This document shows positions 48,584-59,860 of a stretch of DNA of 64,000 nt, piece by piece. The stretch is from Poa pratensis (taxonomy: Eukaryota > Streptophyta > Magnoliopsida > Poales > Poaceae). Below the pieces are notes generated by a model that was not told the origin of the DNA, did not search any database, and worked only from the letters and a program-made list of their open reading frames with translations. The translations under genes were made by a program, and so were the position numbers. Each line of letters starts with the position of its first letter. The stretch's first letter is position 1. The stretch is taken from contig CAMZMU010000063.1 in assembly GCA_947311845.1 (NCBI GenBank), positions 52,061,420 through 52,125,419 on the forward strand, given 5' to 3'.

Positions 48584-50156
48584 TGATACGTCTCAAACGT
48601 ATCTATAATTTTTGATGTTCCATGCTTGTTTTATACCAATTGCTACATGTTTTGCATCTACTTTATATCACTTTTATACATTTTTTGGGACTAACCTATT
48701 AACAAGATGCCGAAGTGCCAGTTCCTGTTTTCTGCTGTTTTTGTATTCCAGAAAAGCTAGTCTGGAAATATTCTCGGAATTGGACGAAACTTCACGGGGG
48801 CCCTATTTTACCAGAACACACCTGAGGCCAAAGGAGCAACGAGAGGAGCCACGTGGGCCCCACACGCAGGGCGCGGCCCCCCTCTGGCGCCGGGGTGTGG
48901 GCCCCACGGGGTCTCCAGCCGCCGCCCTTTCGCCTACTTATTCCCCCCGACGCGAAAACCCTAAGTACCTGAGCATATCCACGAAAAGTTCCAGAGACCG
49001 CCGTCGTCAACCCTAGCTCGGGAGGGTCAGAACCTCTTCCCGGCACCCTGCCGGAGAGGGGAATCGTCACCGGAGGCTTCTACATCGCCATGCCTGCCTC
49101 CGGAGTGATGCGTGAGTAGTTCATCCTTGGACTACGGGTCCATAGCAGTAGCTAGATGGTTGTCTCTCCACTTTGTGCCATCATGTTTAGATCTTGTGAG
49201 CTGCCCTACATGATCAAGATCATATTATTGTAATGCTACATGTTGTGTTTGCTGGGATCCGATGAATATTGAATACTATGTCAAGTTGATTATCAATCTA
49301 TCTTATATGTTATTTAAGATCTTGCATGCTTTCCGTTACTCGTAGATGCTTTGGCCAAGTAGATGCTTGTAACTCCAAGAGAGAGTATTTATGCTAGATA
49401 GTGGGTTCATGCCTCCGTAACCTGGGAGAGTGACAGCAACTTCTAAGGTTGTGGATGTGCTGTTGCCACTAGGGATAACCTAACATGCTATGTCCACGGT
49501 CATATGTATTTGTTTACATTACGCACTTTACTTAATGCAATTATCCGTTGCTTGCAACTTAATACCAACGGGGGACTCGGATGACAACCCGGCGGTGGAT
49601 TATTAGTCATAGATGCTGTTGGATAACGGTCTATGTATTTGTCGTAATGCCCAATTAAATATCATAGTAGTCATCATGTCATATATATGCATTGTCATGC
49701 GCTCAATATTTGTCAATTGCCCAGCTGTAATTTGTTCACCCAGCATGTTAGTTATCTTTTATGGAGAGACACCACTAGTGAACTGTGGACCCCGGTCCAT
49801 TCTTTTACATTGATTAAACCACAAACTGCAAACATTGTTCCTTTTCATTCTCTGCAATTTACTACTGTTTTCCACACCATACGTTTAATCCTTTGTTTTC
49901 AGCAAGCCGGTGAGATTGACAACCTCACTGTTTCGTTGGGGCAAAGTAGTTTGATTGTGTTGTGTGCAGGTTCCACGTCAGCGCCGGATTCCCTGGTGTT
50001 GCGCCGCATCATATTTCGCCGTTGACAACCTTCAGAAACGCTACTACTCCTACTGGTTCGATTAAACCTTGGTTTCATACTGAGGGAAAACTTGTTGCTG
50101 ACTACATCATACCTTTCTCTTGAGGTCTCCCAACGAACGTGTGTTTCACGTCATCA
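48584..50156 (+). repeat. 3' LTR of the non-autonomous element
   Basis: 1573 bp, matching 43232-44830 and ending GTCATCA before the duplication CGCCA. Confidence 0.93.
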
Positions 50157-50161
50157 CGCCA

Positions 50162-51591
50162 CCTCCAAGAATAAATGCATATCCACTTGTGGCGTAGAGC
50201 TCATCAACATCTGAGATCCAGTTCGCATCACAGTATCCCTCAAGCACCGCAGGGTGTCCTGAATAGTGAATCCCATAACTCATTGTACCGTTCAGATAGC
50301 GCATGACCCTTTCAAGTGCATGCCAATGATCAATACCCGGGTTAGACATGAAACTGCTCAACTTGCTCACAGCAAAAGAGATATCAGGTCTCGTCGCGCT
50401 CGCAAGGTACATGAGTGAACCGATCACTTGAGAATATCTTAATTGATCTTTCGTTTCCTTTTTGTTCTTTTTGAGTGTCACACTGGGATCATAGGGTGTT
50501 GTAGAAGGCTTGCTGTCTATATAACCAAAGCGGCTCAAGACCTTCTCAACATAGTGTGATTGCGTTAATGTAATTCCACTCTCATCCCTAATCAACTTAA
50601 TGTTCAGGATCACATCAGCTTGTCCTAGATCTTTCATATCAAAACTCTTTGACAGAAAAGACTTGACCTCATTTATCACTATCATGATTGTACCAAAAAT
50701 CAGTATGTCATCAACATACAAGCATAATATAACACTATCGCCCCCACCATGGCGATAATACACACACCTATCAGCCTCGTTAATGGCAAAGCCTGCAGAA
50801 GTTAAAGTTCTGTCAAACTTCTCATGCCATTGATTAGGTGCTTGCTTCAGCCCATACAAAGATTTTAATAATTTGCACACCTTTCTCTCTTCACCTTTTA
50901 CTACAAACCCATCAGGCTGATCCATGTAAAATTCCTCTTCCAACTCTCCATTAAGGAAAGCTGTCTTTACGTCCATTTGATGAACGAAAAGATTATAGGA
51001 GGCAGCCAGGGAAAGTAGTACACGAATGGTGGTAAGTCGAGCAACAGGTGAATAGGTGTCAAAATAATCTTCGCCTTCACGCTGGGTGTAGCCCTTGGCC
51101 ACAAGCCGTGTCTTGTACTTTTCAATAGTACCATCAGGCCTTAGCTTCTTCTTGAACACCCACTTACAACCCACAGGTTTACAGCCATAGGGTCGCTCAG
51201 ATAATTCCCAAGTTCCATTAGAAAGAATCGAGTCCATCTCATTTTGGACAGCTTCTTTCTAGTCATCAGCATAAGGAGATGCAAATGCCTCTGCAATGGA
51301 TGTGGGAGTATTGTCCACAAGGTACACAATGAAATCATTACCAAAAGACTTTTCAGTCCTCTGTCTCTAGCTCCTCTTGGGAGCTGATTCATTGTCATCC
51401 TTCTCAAGGACTTCCTCAACATGTGGTTGTTCAGAATGATCAACAGATGTACTAGGTTCAGCATATATCTCAGAAGAAATTCTAGCAGTGCTATGCATAT
51501 CCTTCATAGGAAACATGTTCTCAAAAAATGTTGCATCACGAGATTCCAAAATAGTATCAACATGCATATCAGGTATCTCGGATTTGACCAC
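50162..51591 (-). pseudogene. Copia reverse transcriptase
   Basis: RT copies the RNA into DNA. An open frame of about 360 codons carries NGTWELSERP, VARLTTIRVLLSLAA, HQMDVKTAFLNGELEE, LYVDDILIFG and the ATRPDISFAVSKLS block. The piece at 51591-51262 is the link from integrase, in the same frame but with stops at 51367-51369 and 51259-51261 (probably a former Trp). The end (FILGGG) is cut by the nested element and continues at 43231. Confidence 0.92.
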
Positions 51592-52334
51592 TTAAAATCT
51601 ATAGCAAATGCTCCGCTGAGCATAACCTTGAAAGACACAATCCACTGTCTTCGGTCCAAGTTTACGTTTCTTAGGAATTGGAACATTGACTTTCGCCAAA
51701 CATCCCCAAGTACGAAAATATGAAAGTGTTGGTTTTCTCCCAGACCACTCCTCGTAAGGTGTCTTCTCTTTATTCTTGTTAGGAACTCTATTCAGGACAT
51801 GACACGAAGTCAATAAAGCCTCCCACCACCATGCCTTAGATAAACCAGCAGTGTCCAACATGGCGTTCACCAAGTCGGTCAGTGTGCGGTTTTTTCTCTC
51901 GGCAACCCCGTTTGATTGGGGCGAATAGGGAGGCGTCCTCTCATGAATAATACCATGTTCCTCACAGAATTCATCAAATACGTTGGAGAAATACTCGCCA
52001 CCACGATCTGACCTAAGACGTTTGATCTTTCTCTCTAATTGATTTTCTACTTCAGCTTTATAGATTTTAAAGTAGTCTAAATCTTCATCTTTAGTGTGCA
52101 ACAAATATACATAACAGAACCTAGTAGCATCATCGATTAAAGTCATGAAATATCTCTTATCACATTTTGTCAACACGCCATTCATTTCACATAGATCCGA
52201 ATGTACGAGTTCCAGCGGTGCCAAGTTTCTCTCCTCGGCTGCCTTGTGAGGCTTTCGAGGTTGTTTTGATTGCACACAACTATGGCACTTGGAACCTTTG
52301 ACAATAGTGAAATTCGGAATCAAACTCATACTAT
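51592..52334 (-). pseudogene. Copia integrase, N-terminus lost
   Basis: Starts within the pre-integrase zinc region (KGSKCHSCVQSKQPRK, only the last Cys pair left). The full catalytic core follows, with LIDDATRF, RLRSDRGGEYFS and QSNGVAERKNRTL supplying D, D and E. It ends at a TAA (51592-51594) in place of a Leu-like codon, with the same frame continuing into RT. The 5' LTR abuts it at 52335, so the start, protease and gag are gone. Confidence 0.92.
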
Positions 52335-53188
52335 TGTTGGACTATTAGGCATGATTTTCATGATTAATTCCAGAATATAAAGTATGAACGCAAGAGCTAC
52401 TAACATGTTAATCTCGAAAATACTAGACGTATTAATTAACATGAACAGCAGCAAGACATCTACGAACACAGCCATCGGAACGTGACGAACGTACCGAACG
52501 ATTGTAGATGAAGTAGTCGTTGGAGCAGCGACGGCTGCAGCTTGAGCGGCGATGGTAGCAGCTCGAAGAAGACGACGTTGGAAACGAGTCGCCCGCTGAC
52601 CCGGAGATCGTCCAGGAAGTCAAGCCGTGATGAAGAACTTGAAAGCAGTCGCGCGGAGCGCTTCCAAAAACCTTATTCGCCCTCTCCGTACAGGATCACA
52701 AGGACAAGTGGTTCCGGAGACCTGCTGTGCCGTTCGCCGGTACACGCCGGCGCACGAGATGGAGTAGAGTACGGTGGCGGCGCAAGGCACGAGATTGACA
52801 AAACCTAGAATTGGTTCGGGGATATTCTGCAGCGCACGCAATGCACGAATTTATATAGTGCGGTTCGGGAAAACCCTAACGGGTACACCGTGGGCCAAGT
52901 CCACGTCGCGCACGTTTTGGGTCGGTTACAGTAACCCACGGTGCGGTGCGGTGCGGTGCGGTGCGGTGCGTGCGTGCGAGCGGCGGCGGAGGAGGAGCTC
53001 GTGAGAGAGCCTCTTGTTCTCACAAGCTTACCAAGTAGCACAACACTCCACTATATAAGGTGGTGCCACTCCTCTCAAACTAGCGGTGTGGGACTAAAAT
53101 TTAGCTCTTACTCCACTGTCGTAAATGTGGGGTTTTGAGATTTCTGAAATTGCTTTTGGGCTGCCCAGTAATGAGCCCAATTCTAACA
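52335..53188 (-). repeat. 5' LTR of the Copia element
   Basis: 854 bp, uninterrupted, starting TGTTGGACTATTAGGC and ending CAATTCTAACA, followed by the duplication CGGTT. A GC-rich run of GGTGC repeats lies near 52945. This is the cleanest copy for comparison with the split LTRs. Confidence 0.92.
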
Positions 53189-53516
53189 CGGTTTAAATTA
53201 ACTCTCACTTTCGGCAAAGTACGGGCGCGCGGCGTGGGCGCGATATGCTTGACGTCGACCTGTCCATCGATCGTCGACGATGCATGCATCCAGCCAATAC
53301 CATGACCCAGCCTGAAACTTTGTAGAGCTAGGAATGGCCTACCTAGGATGCGACAACAGGAAACTGCACTGCACATGATATCACACTCACCACAGTACGT
53401 ACACGTAACACGTGGGTTATCTTATGCCCGCATGCGCGCGTGCGTGTACTTCGATCCTCGACCCGGGTCTTGTTTGCTTGTATTCTTCTCTTTTGTTTTT
53501 TTAAGGGAAAAAGGTT

Positions 53517-53639
53517 CCCTCCGTCTCAAAATAAGTGTCTCAAATTTATACAAAATGGATGTATCTATACATATTTCATGTCTAGATACATCCACTTTTT
53601 AGCAAATCTAAAACAGTTATTTTTGGACGGAGGGAGTAT
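53517..53639. mobile_element. Stowaway MITE
   Basis: About 123 bp with ends CCCTCCGTCTCAAAATAAGT and GGACGGAGGGAGTA, the classic Triticeae Stowaway inverted repeats. It is absent from copy 1 of the duplication, so it inserted after the duplication or was lost there. Confidence 0.88.
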
Positions 53640-54052
53640 TTTGCTTGTATAGATACGAGTGTGTCGTGACAAAAGAGTGTCCTCGGTATGTACTCGCTCA
53701 GATTGACCTAACAAAACGTCTTACATTTGGAAATAAATATAATACTGTTGTACAACACATGCAATGTTTTAAGTTCCGGCAGCTGTCGAACAATTGAAAG
53801 AGAAAGTCGATCATTCTAATTTTTAGTATATTTTTGTTTTGTACTCACCATGTTGCCTTCAGTTGTATTTCTCGATAAATATCAGATATAATATGTCTTT
53901 GTCTTTTTTTAAAAAAAATTATAGCACATGCAAGATGTATTTGTGGGTTTATGTGTCGTTCCTCGTGTCAAAAAAAGAAGAAATGGTGTTACATCGATGT
54001 CGTCCTTGATTCCGATATGACCATGATTCAAAAAGAAAAAAGAAATCTCTCA

Positions 54053-54342
54053 GGCTCAGTTTGGTAGGTCAGTGCTTTCTAAACCGAAGTATTTAAAAAT
54101 CAAAGTATTCCAATGCTGGCAACCAAATACCATAGTTTTTGCTCCTTTCTCGGTTTCGAGAAAAAAGAGGGTCATACATCTTTCTCCAATACTTAAAAAA
54201 AAACTACAGCCTGGAGGTATACTCTAGTTTTAAACCACTTTTTATAATGTGATCCAAACACATTAAAGTAAATACTTCAATATCTTCAGAAACTGAAATA
54301 TTCTCTCTATACTTTAAAAATATTTTGATGCCAAACAGAGCC
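54053..54342. mobile_element. Tourist-like MITE, second copy
   Basis: Same element and flanks (TCA) as 21929-22219, with ends GGCTCAGTTTGG and CCAAACAGAGCC. It is shared by both copies of the duplication. Confidence 0.65.
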
Positions 54343-54584
54343 TCAAGCTTTTGGCAGACGCTCGAAAGCTCAACACGTGGCCGGATTGGTCTACCTTACA
54401 GTTGTAAAAAATTCCCTGTGCCTCCAGTTCGCGAGTAAATTTGAAGCGGCCGAGATAACTAAATGATTGCTGCACGTAAGCAGCTCATAGGACACAGCAA
54501 GAGTCAAACACCTAGTGCGATATGAGCATATGCCATGGATCGAACATCGGAAAGTGCATATAATTAATCCCTTGTTTGCTTTTT

Positions 54585-55917
54585 GTTGTCGTATTGAACA
54601 ACAGATGCCTAGGAGTAGGCTTAAATTTGGGGCCGATGGACGCTAGAGGATTCGGGAAGGGATAGCGCGCTGAAGAGTGCACACGGACAAACAGATGAAC
54701 ACAATGATTTACCCTGCTTCGGTGCTCTCGTGAGAGGTAAAACCCCTACTGCAGCATCTAGCCTATTTGGTGTATTTCTCCCTCTGTATACGGTCTGTAC
54801 AAATGCTCCTTGAGCTGTATGTCTAAGCCTGAGCAAGGCAGCACGAAGGTCTCAGAGAGCGGGGGGGAAATGAGCCCGTGGGGCGCTGCCTCCGCCTCTT
54901 CCCCTTGGTGCCCTTTATATAGGTGCCCAGGGGACAAGTGAGGGGACACGCAGACAAAGAATACTATGCACTGTACACTGTTGGTGATTTGACTACTGGG
55001 GTCTTGTCACACTGTGCACGCGTCATGGCGCTGTCCTGTACCGTGCACTGTAGCCACGATTGGCCATGCCCTGGATAAGCATGGCCTGTCTTGTCCTTGT
55101 CCTTGTCCTTGTCTTCTAGCTCCTGTCTTCCAGATCTTCTGGGGATGGCAGGAGGTATCTTGTACTTGTCGAGGAAGATGGATACAGTCTCGGTCGAAGT
55201 AGAGTTGGTTGGTGATGATCCGGTCGACGGAGCGGAGATGCCGGTCGAGGCGCTAGCATGCTACTGTCCCGGTCGAAGGAGCTGGTGCCGGTCGAAGTAG
55301 TGGCCTGGTGGTCTCGGTTCAGTCCGAGATAAGGAGGCCCGAGGCGACGTAGTGTCGGCCGAACCGAGGTGGCGCAGCGTCGGCCGAGCCGAAGTATGCT
55401 GTAGCTTGGCCCGTCCCGGAGTGTGCGCTGGAGGAGTTGGCCAGCCGAGGTAGCGAAACCTCGGTCCATCCGAGCTGGAGAAATGCCGATCCATCCGAGA
55501 CAAGGAAATGCCGGCCTGTTTGCTTGGTCCGGGCCTGACGATTCGGCGCTGGAAAGGAGAACCGGGTGTGGCGGCCCAAAGCCGGCCTGGGAGAGGTGGA
55601 GCTGGTCTTTGGCCCGTCCGAGGCTGGAGCGGCCGCCCGAGTCAGGAGCACTCTCGGCCCACCCGAGGCTGGTGCAGCCTCGGCCCACCCGAGGTAAGTA
55701 TCTCGCCCAGCCGAGGTAAGCAGATGTCGGCCTGCTAAAGGTCCGTGGGCAGCAATAGGAGCCCATCCGGGTTAGGCAACTCGGTTTAACCGAGTTAAAT
55801 GCAATGTCGGCCCAGTGTCGGTCCAGTCTGTTTTTTCCTCCTTTTCCTTTATTCTAATTTATCTTTTTGCTGTCTCTTCTGTTAACTCAACAGAACCAAC
55901 CACTCTGGGTATCCGGA
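54585..55917. mobile_element. 1.33-kb insertion, probable solo LTR
   Basis: Defined by comparison with copy 1: the single CTTTT there (near 22452) is found on both sides here (54580-54584 and 55918-55922). It starts TGTTGTCG, as LTRs do, but ends ATCCGGA instead of CA. Positions 55180-55760 are made of degenerate GTCGGCC.../CCCGAGG repeats that stay open in several frames. No coding domain is seen. Confidence 0.6.
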
Positions 55918-56799
55918 CTTTTGTTCGTGTGGTGGCCGATGCATGCATGGTAGTTGTTTGATGGCCGAGATCCACGCTTTGTACTATCAAGACAGCGACT
56001 GCATCATTCCTTCCCCTTATTGCATGCAGGCACCTTGTACAATTATTGCAGCCCTGCCAGGAGAGATTAAGATGGCCATTATTTATTTATTTATTTTGTG
56101 GGAAATTTTTTTGATCTATTCATCAATCGTCAAAACATAAGAAGTAACAAAAAAATACTTAACCAAAAGAATTAACAGTCTACACATTCCGGTAAACTTC
56201 TATTTTCCCTTAATTCTCCTACTTGGCCATTCCATTAACCAAGAGTGGTCTAGTACACTTTACACGTACTCTTGTCACTCTCGAGCTTCCATCACTCTAC
56301 CAACAAGGAATCATCGGCGAAACTTCATACACTGGATGTTTAATCACCATTGCTATCATGCATACAGAGCTGGACGTGCGTGCCACGAAATCAATTGGAA
56401 CCAGCAGCCAACAAGGTCGGCACACAGGTCAAGTAGGACGATCCGTGCGGCGCAAGTCGAGCTAGATCTATATTTTTTTTACTAGCTAGCCAAAGTGAAG
56501 TCTCCGTAATGATTCTACAATAATGCTTCGTCGTTCTCATGTGCGTGGTGCTGTGAGACGTCGATGTTAGTGCGATCCGACGTGCAGCATTGGTTGTTAG
56601 TTCTCAATATTGTAATGCGGTTTCGTTTTCCTTTTGCTTTAGGAAATTGTGGGTGTCTTCATCTCTTGACCTGTACTACCTGCAGGGAATAATAAACTGC
56701 TAAAGCAGATTGGGTTACGATGAATGCAAAAACTTAGACATTATACCAAGCATACTTGGCCAATAGTTGCTTGCCGAATGACCCAAAGGAAAGGTGGGT

Positions 56800-57172
56800 C
56801 CCACCATAAAATATTTTACTCAGCTCGCGCATCTCACTCAGCTCTTCCCTTCTCCACCCAGGGAGAAAATATCCCCAACGCATCTCACTCAGCTCGCGCC
56901 GCCTCTCGCCGGGATCCCCGATTAGTGCCGCCGCTCGCTACCCCACGTCGCTCCGTCGCGCCGTCGTCATTCCCAGGTGTGCCTTCCTCCTCCGACCAGG
57001 GCGCTGCGGCTGTTGGTGCATCGGTTCGACCTCGCCGTCGAGCGGCGCGCAGAGCAGCGCGGCGAGCTCCTAGCAGTGCTACCACTGCACCGTCGCCCTT
57101 CTTCACCACGCACAATCGCCTCTTCTTCGAGCAACCTTCTTCCTCGCCGCGGCGATCTACTCCTGGAAAAGG
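56800..57172 (+). other. Likely 5' untranslated exon of the small gene
   Basis: GC- and CT-rich sequence typical of a plant leader, ending near GGAAAAGGCAAGT where a GC-AG or nearby GT donor could lie. It is followed by an AT-rich stretch (57173-57852) that behaves like an intron, with an acceptor-like TTTTGGTAG just before the ATG exon. Transcript evidence is needed to confirm it. Confidence 0.4.
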
Positions 57173-57852
57173 CAAGTACACCCCGGCTGCGGGGGAGCAC
57201 ATTCTCCTCCAATCAGGATATTTATTGAATTTGTTCCTTTTGAGCTGCAATTTTTCCTAGTATTCAGAATTGTAGTTTCTGCACTATCAATTTAAGCTGC
57301 AAATAGAAATCATTACACTAAAATAGTGCCGAGTTTATCTGATCAGTAAAAGTGAAACTACAACCAAAGTCTTTGAGAAATCTGGAGCCTCCTAACAACT
57401 TGAAAACCATCAACTATTGTCTTCTTTTATGTCTTCTTTTGCCAAGCCATCAGATTACTAACCAATCCTGAGAGTCACCAGATTTTCATCCAAATCTTTA
57501 CTGAAAATTGGCAAACTGTGCCCAAACTGATGATTATGTCCGGAGCACGGAAAGGGAAATCTGTCCTGAAGAGCAGCTATTATGTGACGGCAAAAAAAAT
57601 GCAGATATTATGTGCGAGCAAAACAGATTCCCCTATGCGATACTTATACTTTCTGAAAAGTAAGGCACTACCGTATCTGTACTATAGCTAGCGGCAATGG
57701 TTTCGTGCACCAATTTGCAGTCTAATACTTGCTGTTTCGTGCACCAATTTTTTTTCATTGGTGAAATTGTGATGTATAATAGTGTGTCTGAATATTCACA
57801 GAATTAACTTTCATTTGCTGCCGTTGCATTTTGGTAGGCCTTCTTTATTAGG

Positions 57853-58315
57853 ATGGAAAATGCATTTTTGCCGGATTCATTCTTAGATTTAATATCTTCG
57901 GTTGAAAATCCAGATAGATGGATTCATTCACAAGACAGGTACGAACTGTGCAACTTTAAATGTTCGATAATATACACTATTTATTTCAATTGCTTTGGTT
58001 TTCACCGTCAATTTCTTTCCAGCTTTCCGGAATTTGCATTTGATTCTCCCAATCTATCTTCTACAAAGGAGGTCATCGATCAATATGAAGAGGACATTGA
58101 TGACGACTTGCATCCTCTATTTTTCTCTGACAAGTAATGTATCCAAATTGATTCCTAAATAATGATAGAAATTCCTAAGTGGAGGTGTTTATATGATGTT
58201 TCGGTGTTAATGTAGGGAATATGAACAAGATTCACAAGAGGATGATTTTGCATCTGATGATGAAGCTTGTTTGATGAATTTTTGTAACCGAAAATTCATA
58301 AGAATTTCCCTATGA
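57853..58315 (+). CDS. Small acidic protein of unknown function, three exons
   Basis: Exons 57853-57938, 58023-58133 and 58216-58315 join in phase with GT-AG introns to give 98 codons from ATG to TGA. The first exon encodes MENAFLPDSFLDLISSVENP. The second gives FPEFAFDSPNLSSTKEV and an acidic run (YEEDIDDDLHPLFF). The third continues with EQDSQEDDFASDDEA. No family is recognised. The last 15 or so residues (NFCNRKFIRISL) look less typical, so this may be the 5' part of a longer gene that has been cut, perhaps moved by a transposon. It lies just beyond copy 2 of the duplication. Confidence 0.5.
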
Positions 58316-59114
58316 CATGTGGGTCCCGCGACGGACGACATATTTGTGAAACAGTCTATATATGATATTTAGACTCATTTTATAGAGTTTATTATGCACA
58401 ACACAAAGGTTCAAACAGATTAGTATTTCAACTGACTGTTTAAGAAATATGATTTTTGGAAATATTGAAGTGTACATGTACAAATGAGCTAACAAGGTTC
58501 TGATCGTTTGGCTCTTGCATGTGAACCTGTCGCATCCCATGCAGATACGCTGCTCTATTTGTTTGTACACAAAACTCAAAAGAACGTGGCATGGACATTG
58601 GCATGTCGCCGAGGCTCTGGCGTATACGCCCGTATTTTATACACCTGACCTCACGTCATGCACAGCCACGCTGGTCGGGATAAGCTCGCATGGTTTGAAC
58701 GGCCACGCGTTTTTGATCAGCTTGATTCGCAAGCATTGGCCGCTTCGGCGCCTATATAAACACAGCCAATCCATCGGCCAGAGAGGGAGACGCACGTACG
58801 AGAGAAACACCCAGCCAGAATCACGCACACACAGAGGAGGCGAGATCAGATCGCCGCCTTAGCCAGGAAAAACACATCTCATCCAGCGCCCGACGGCGGC
58901 GCTGCTCCGGAGCTTCGACATGACGATCGTTTCATCAATTGTGGCTTTGAAGGGTAAGTTGTAAGATTTGATCGTGAGGTTGATCTCGTATGAGGAAAAG
59001 AGTGTTTTGTGTATGGGTTCGTGCAAAGCAATCGTCAACAAAGTGTGCCGTACAAATCGATTTATCATCTTGCGGAGTCCATGATTCGTGCTATCTTCTC
59101 TTACCACCATGGCG

Positions 59115-59470
59115 CGACTGCCCCATCAACGTCGGCCATGTGTCGATCTACAAACGTGGTGCCGACCGCCTCATCAACGTCGCCCATGTGTCGATCTACA
59201 AACGTGGTGCCGACCGCCTCATCAACGTCGCCCATGTGCAAACCTGTATCCGTGGTGCTGACCGCCTCATCAACGTCGCCCATGTGCAAACTTGTATCCG
59301 TGGTGCCGACCGCCTCATCAACGTCGCCCATGCGAAAATCTACAACTGTGGTGTTGACCGCTTCATCAACGTCGCCCACGTGAAAATTTACAACCGTGGT
59401 GGCGACCGTCTCATCGAAGTCGCACCATGTGAAGTATAACCATAGCAACGACCGCCTTATCAACGTCGTT
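59115..59470. repeat. 48-bp tandem repeat, seven to eight copies
   Basis: Units such as CGACCGCCTCATCAACGTCG follow each other at exactly 48 bp, then drift apart at the right end. Because 48 is divisible by three, frames stay open on both strands: DRLINVAHVSIYKRGA on plus, MGDVDEAVGTTFVDRH on minus. Two unit subtypes alternate in pairs (TGTCGATCTACAAACG and TGCAAACCTGTATCCG), showing stepwise expansion. Confidence 0.9.
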
Positions 59471-59767
59471 CGTGCGGAGTACACGAGAATCATCACAAAG
59501 TCATCGTTTGATTGTCCCATCTACATCGACGGTGTACAATCTTGCTTGCTACAAAGTATTTTGTTTGCTAAAAAAAGAGCAAAGGCATGCTTTATTAGTC
59601 GTCTAGCTCAAATCCATGGCCTAATCTCTATGAGACGATGGTCAAAATCATTATATTCATCTTATGTCTAGTGCCGACGAGGCTAGACAAAGTCATCACC
59701 ACGTGACGACGAGGCTCGGTCACTATGTATCAACACGTCTTAATTTTGATGAGATGGACACACCGTT

Positions 59768-59860
59768 GCTGGGCACCGACGAGGCAAAAGCAACACATAC
59801 ACATGTCCAATTTGATGAAGTTCGGGCTATATGGCTGGGCACCGACGAGGCAAAAGCCAC
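59768..59860. repeat. Two-copy repeat in the putative LTR
   Basis: GCTGGGCACCGACGAGGCAA occurs at about 59768 and 59834, a 66-bp spacing. A related GCCGACGAGGC lies upstream near 59672. Confidence 0.7.

Larger units (their letters stand above)
43232..50156 (+). mobile_element. Non-autonomous LTR retrotransposon (TGATACGTCTC family)
   Basis: 6925 bp, with LTRs at 43232-44830 and 48584-50156 and the duplication CGCCA on both sides (43227-43231, 50157-50161). Orientation is plus: PBS after the left LTR and the polypurine tract before the right LTR. No gag, protease, RT or integrase motifs are found in the 3.75-kb internal region. It holds one short unknown ORF and several hairpins, so it depends on another element. 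The LTRs are very similar, so insertion is fairly recent. Confidence 0.92.
25619..53188 (-). mobile_element. Copia LTR retrotransposon, host of nested insertions
   Basis: A 27.6-kb span bounded by LTRs starting TGTTGGACTATTAGGC and ending TTCTAACA, with the 5-bp duplication CGGTT at 25614-25618 and 53189-53193. Removing the nested elements (25748-30858, 32473-43162, 43232-50156) leaves about 4.8 kb. Integrase lies upstream of RT and RNase H on the minus strand, the Ty1/Copia order. The 5' LTR is joined directly to the pre-integrase part, so PBS, gag and protease are lost. It therefore cannot move on its own. Confidence 0.92.
53200..56793. repeat. Local duplication, copy 2
   Basis: Matches 21122-23287 in the same orientation. 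It carries two extra insertions: the Stowaway MITE at 53517-53639 and the 1.33-kb insertion at 54585-55917. Small indels also differ. The Copia target site lies only 12 bp from its left edge. Confidence 0.9.

Noticed and set aside
55116..55766. Minus-strand open frame of 216 codons
   Set aside because: It lies over degenerate GTCGGCC / CCCGAGG repeats, is open in several frames at once, and has repeat-driven composition.
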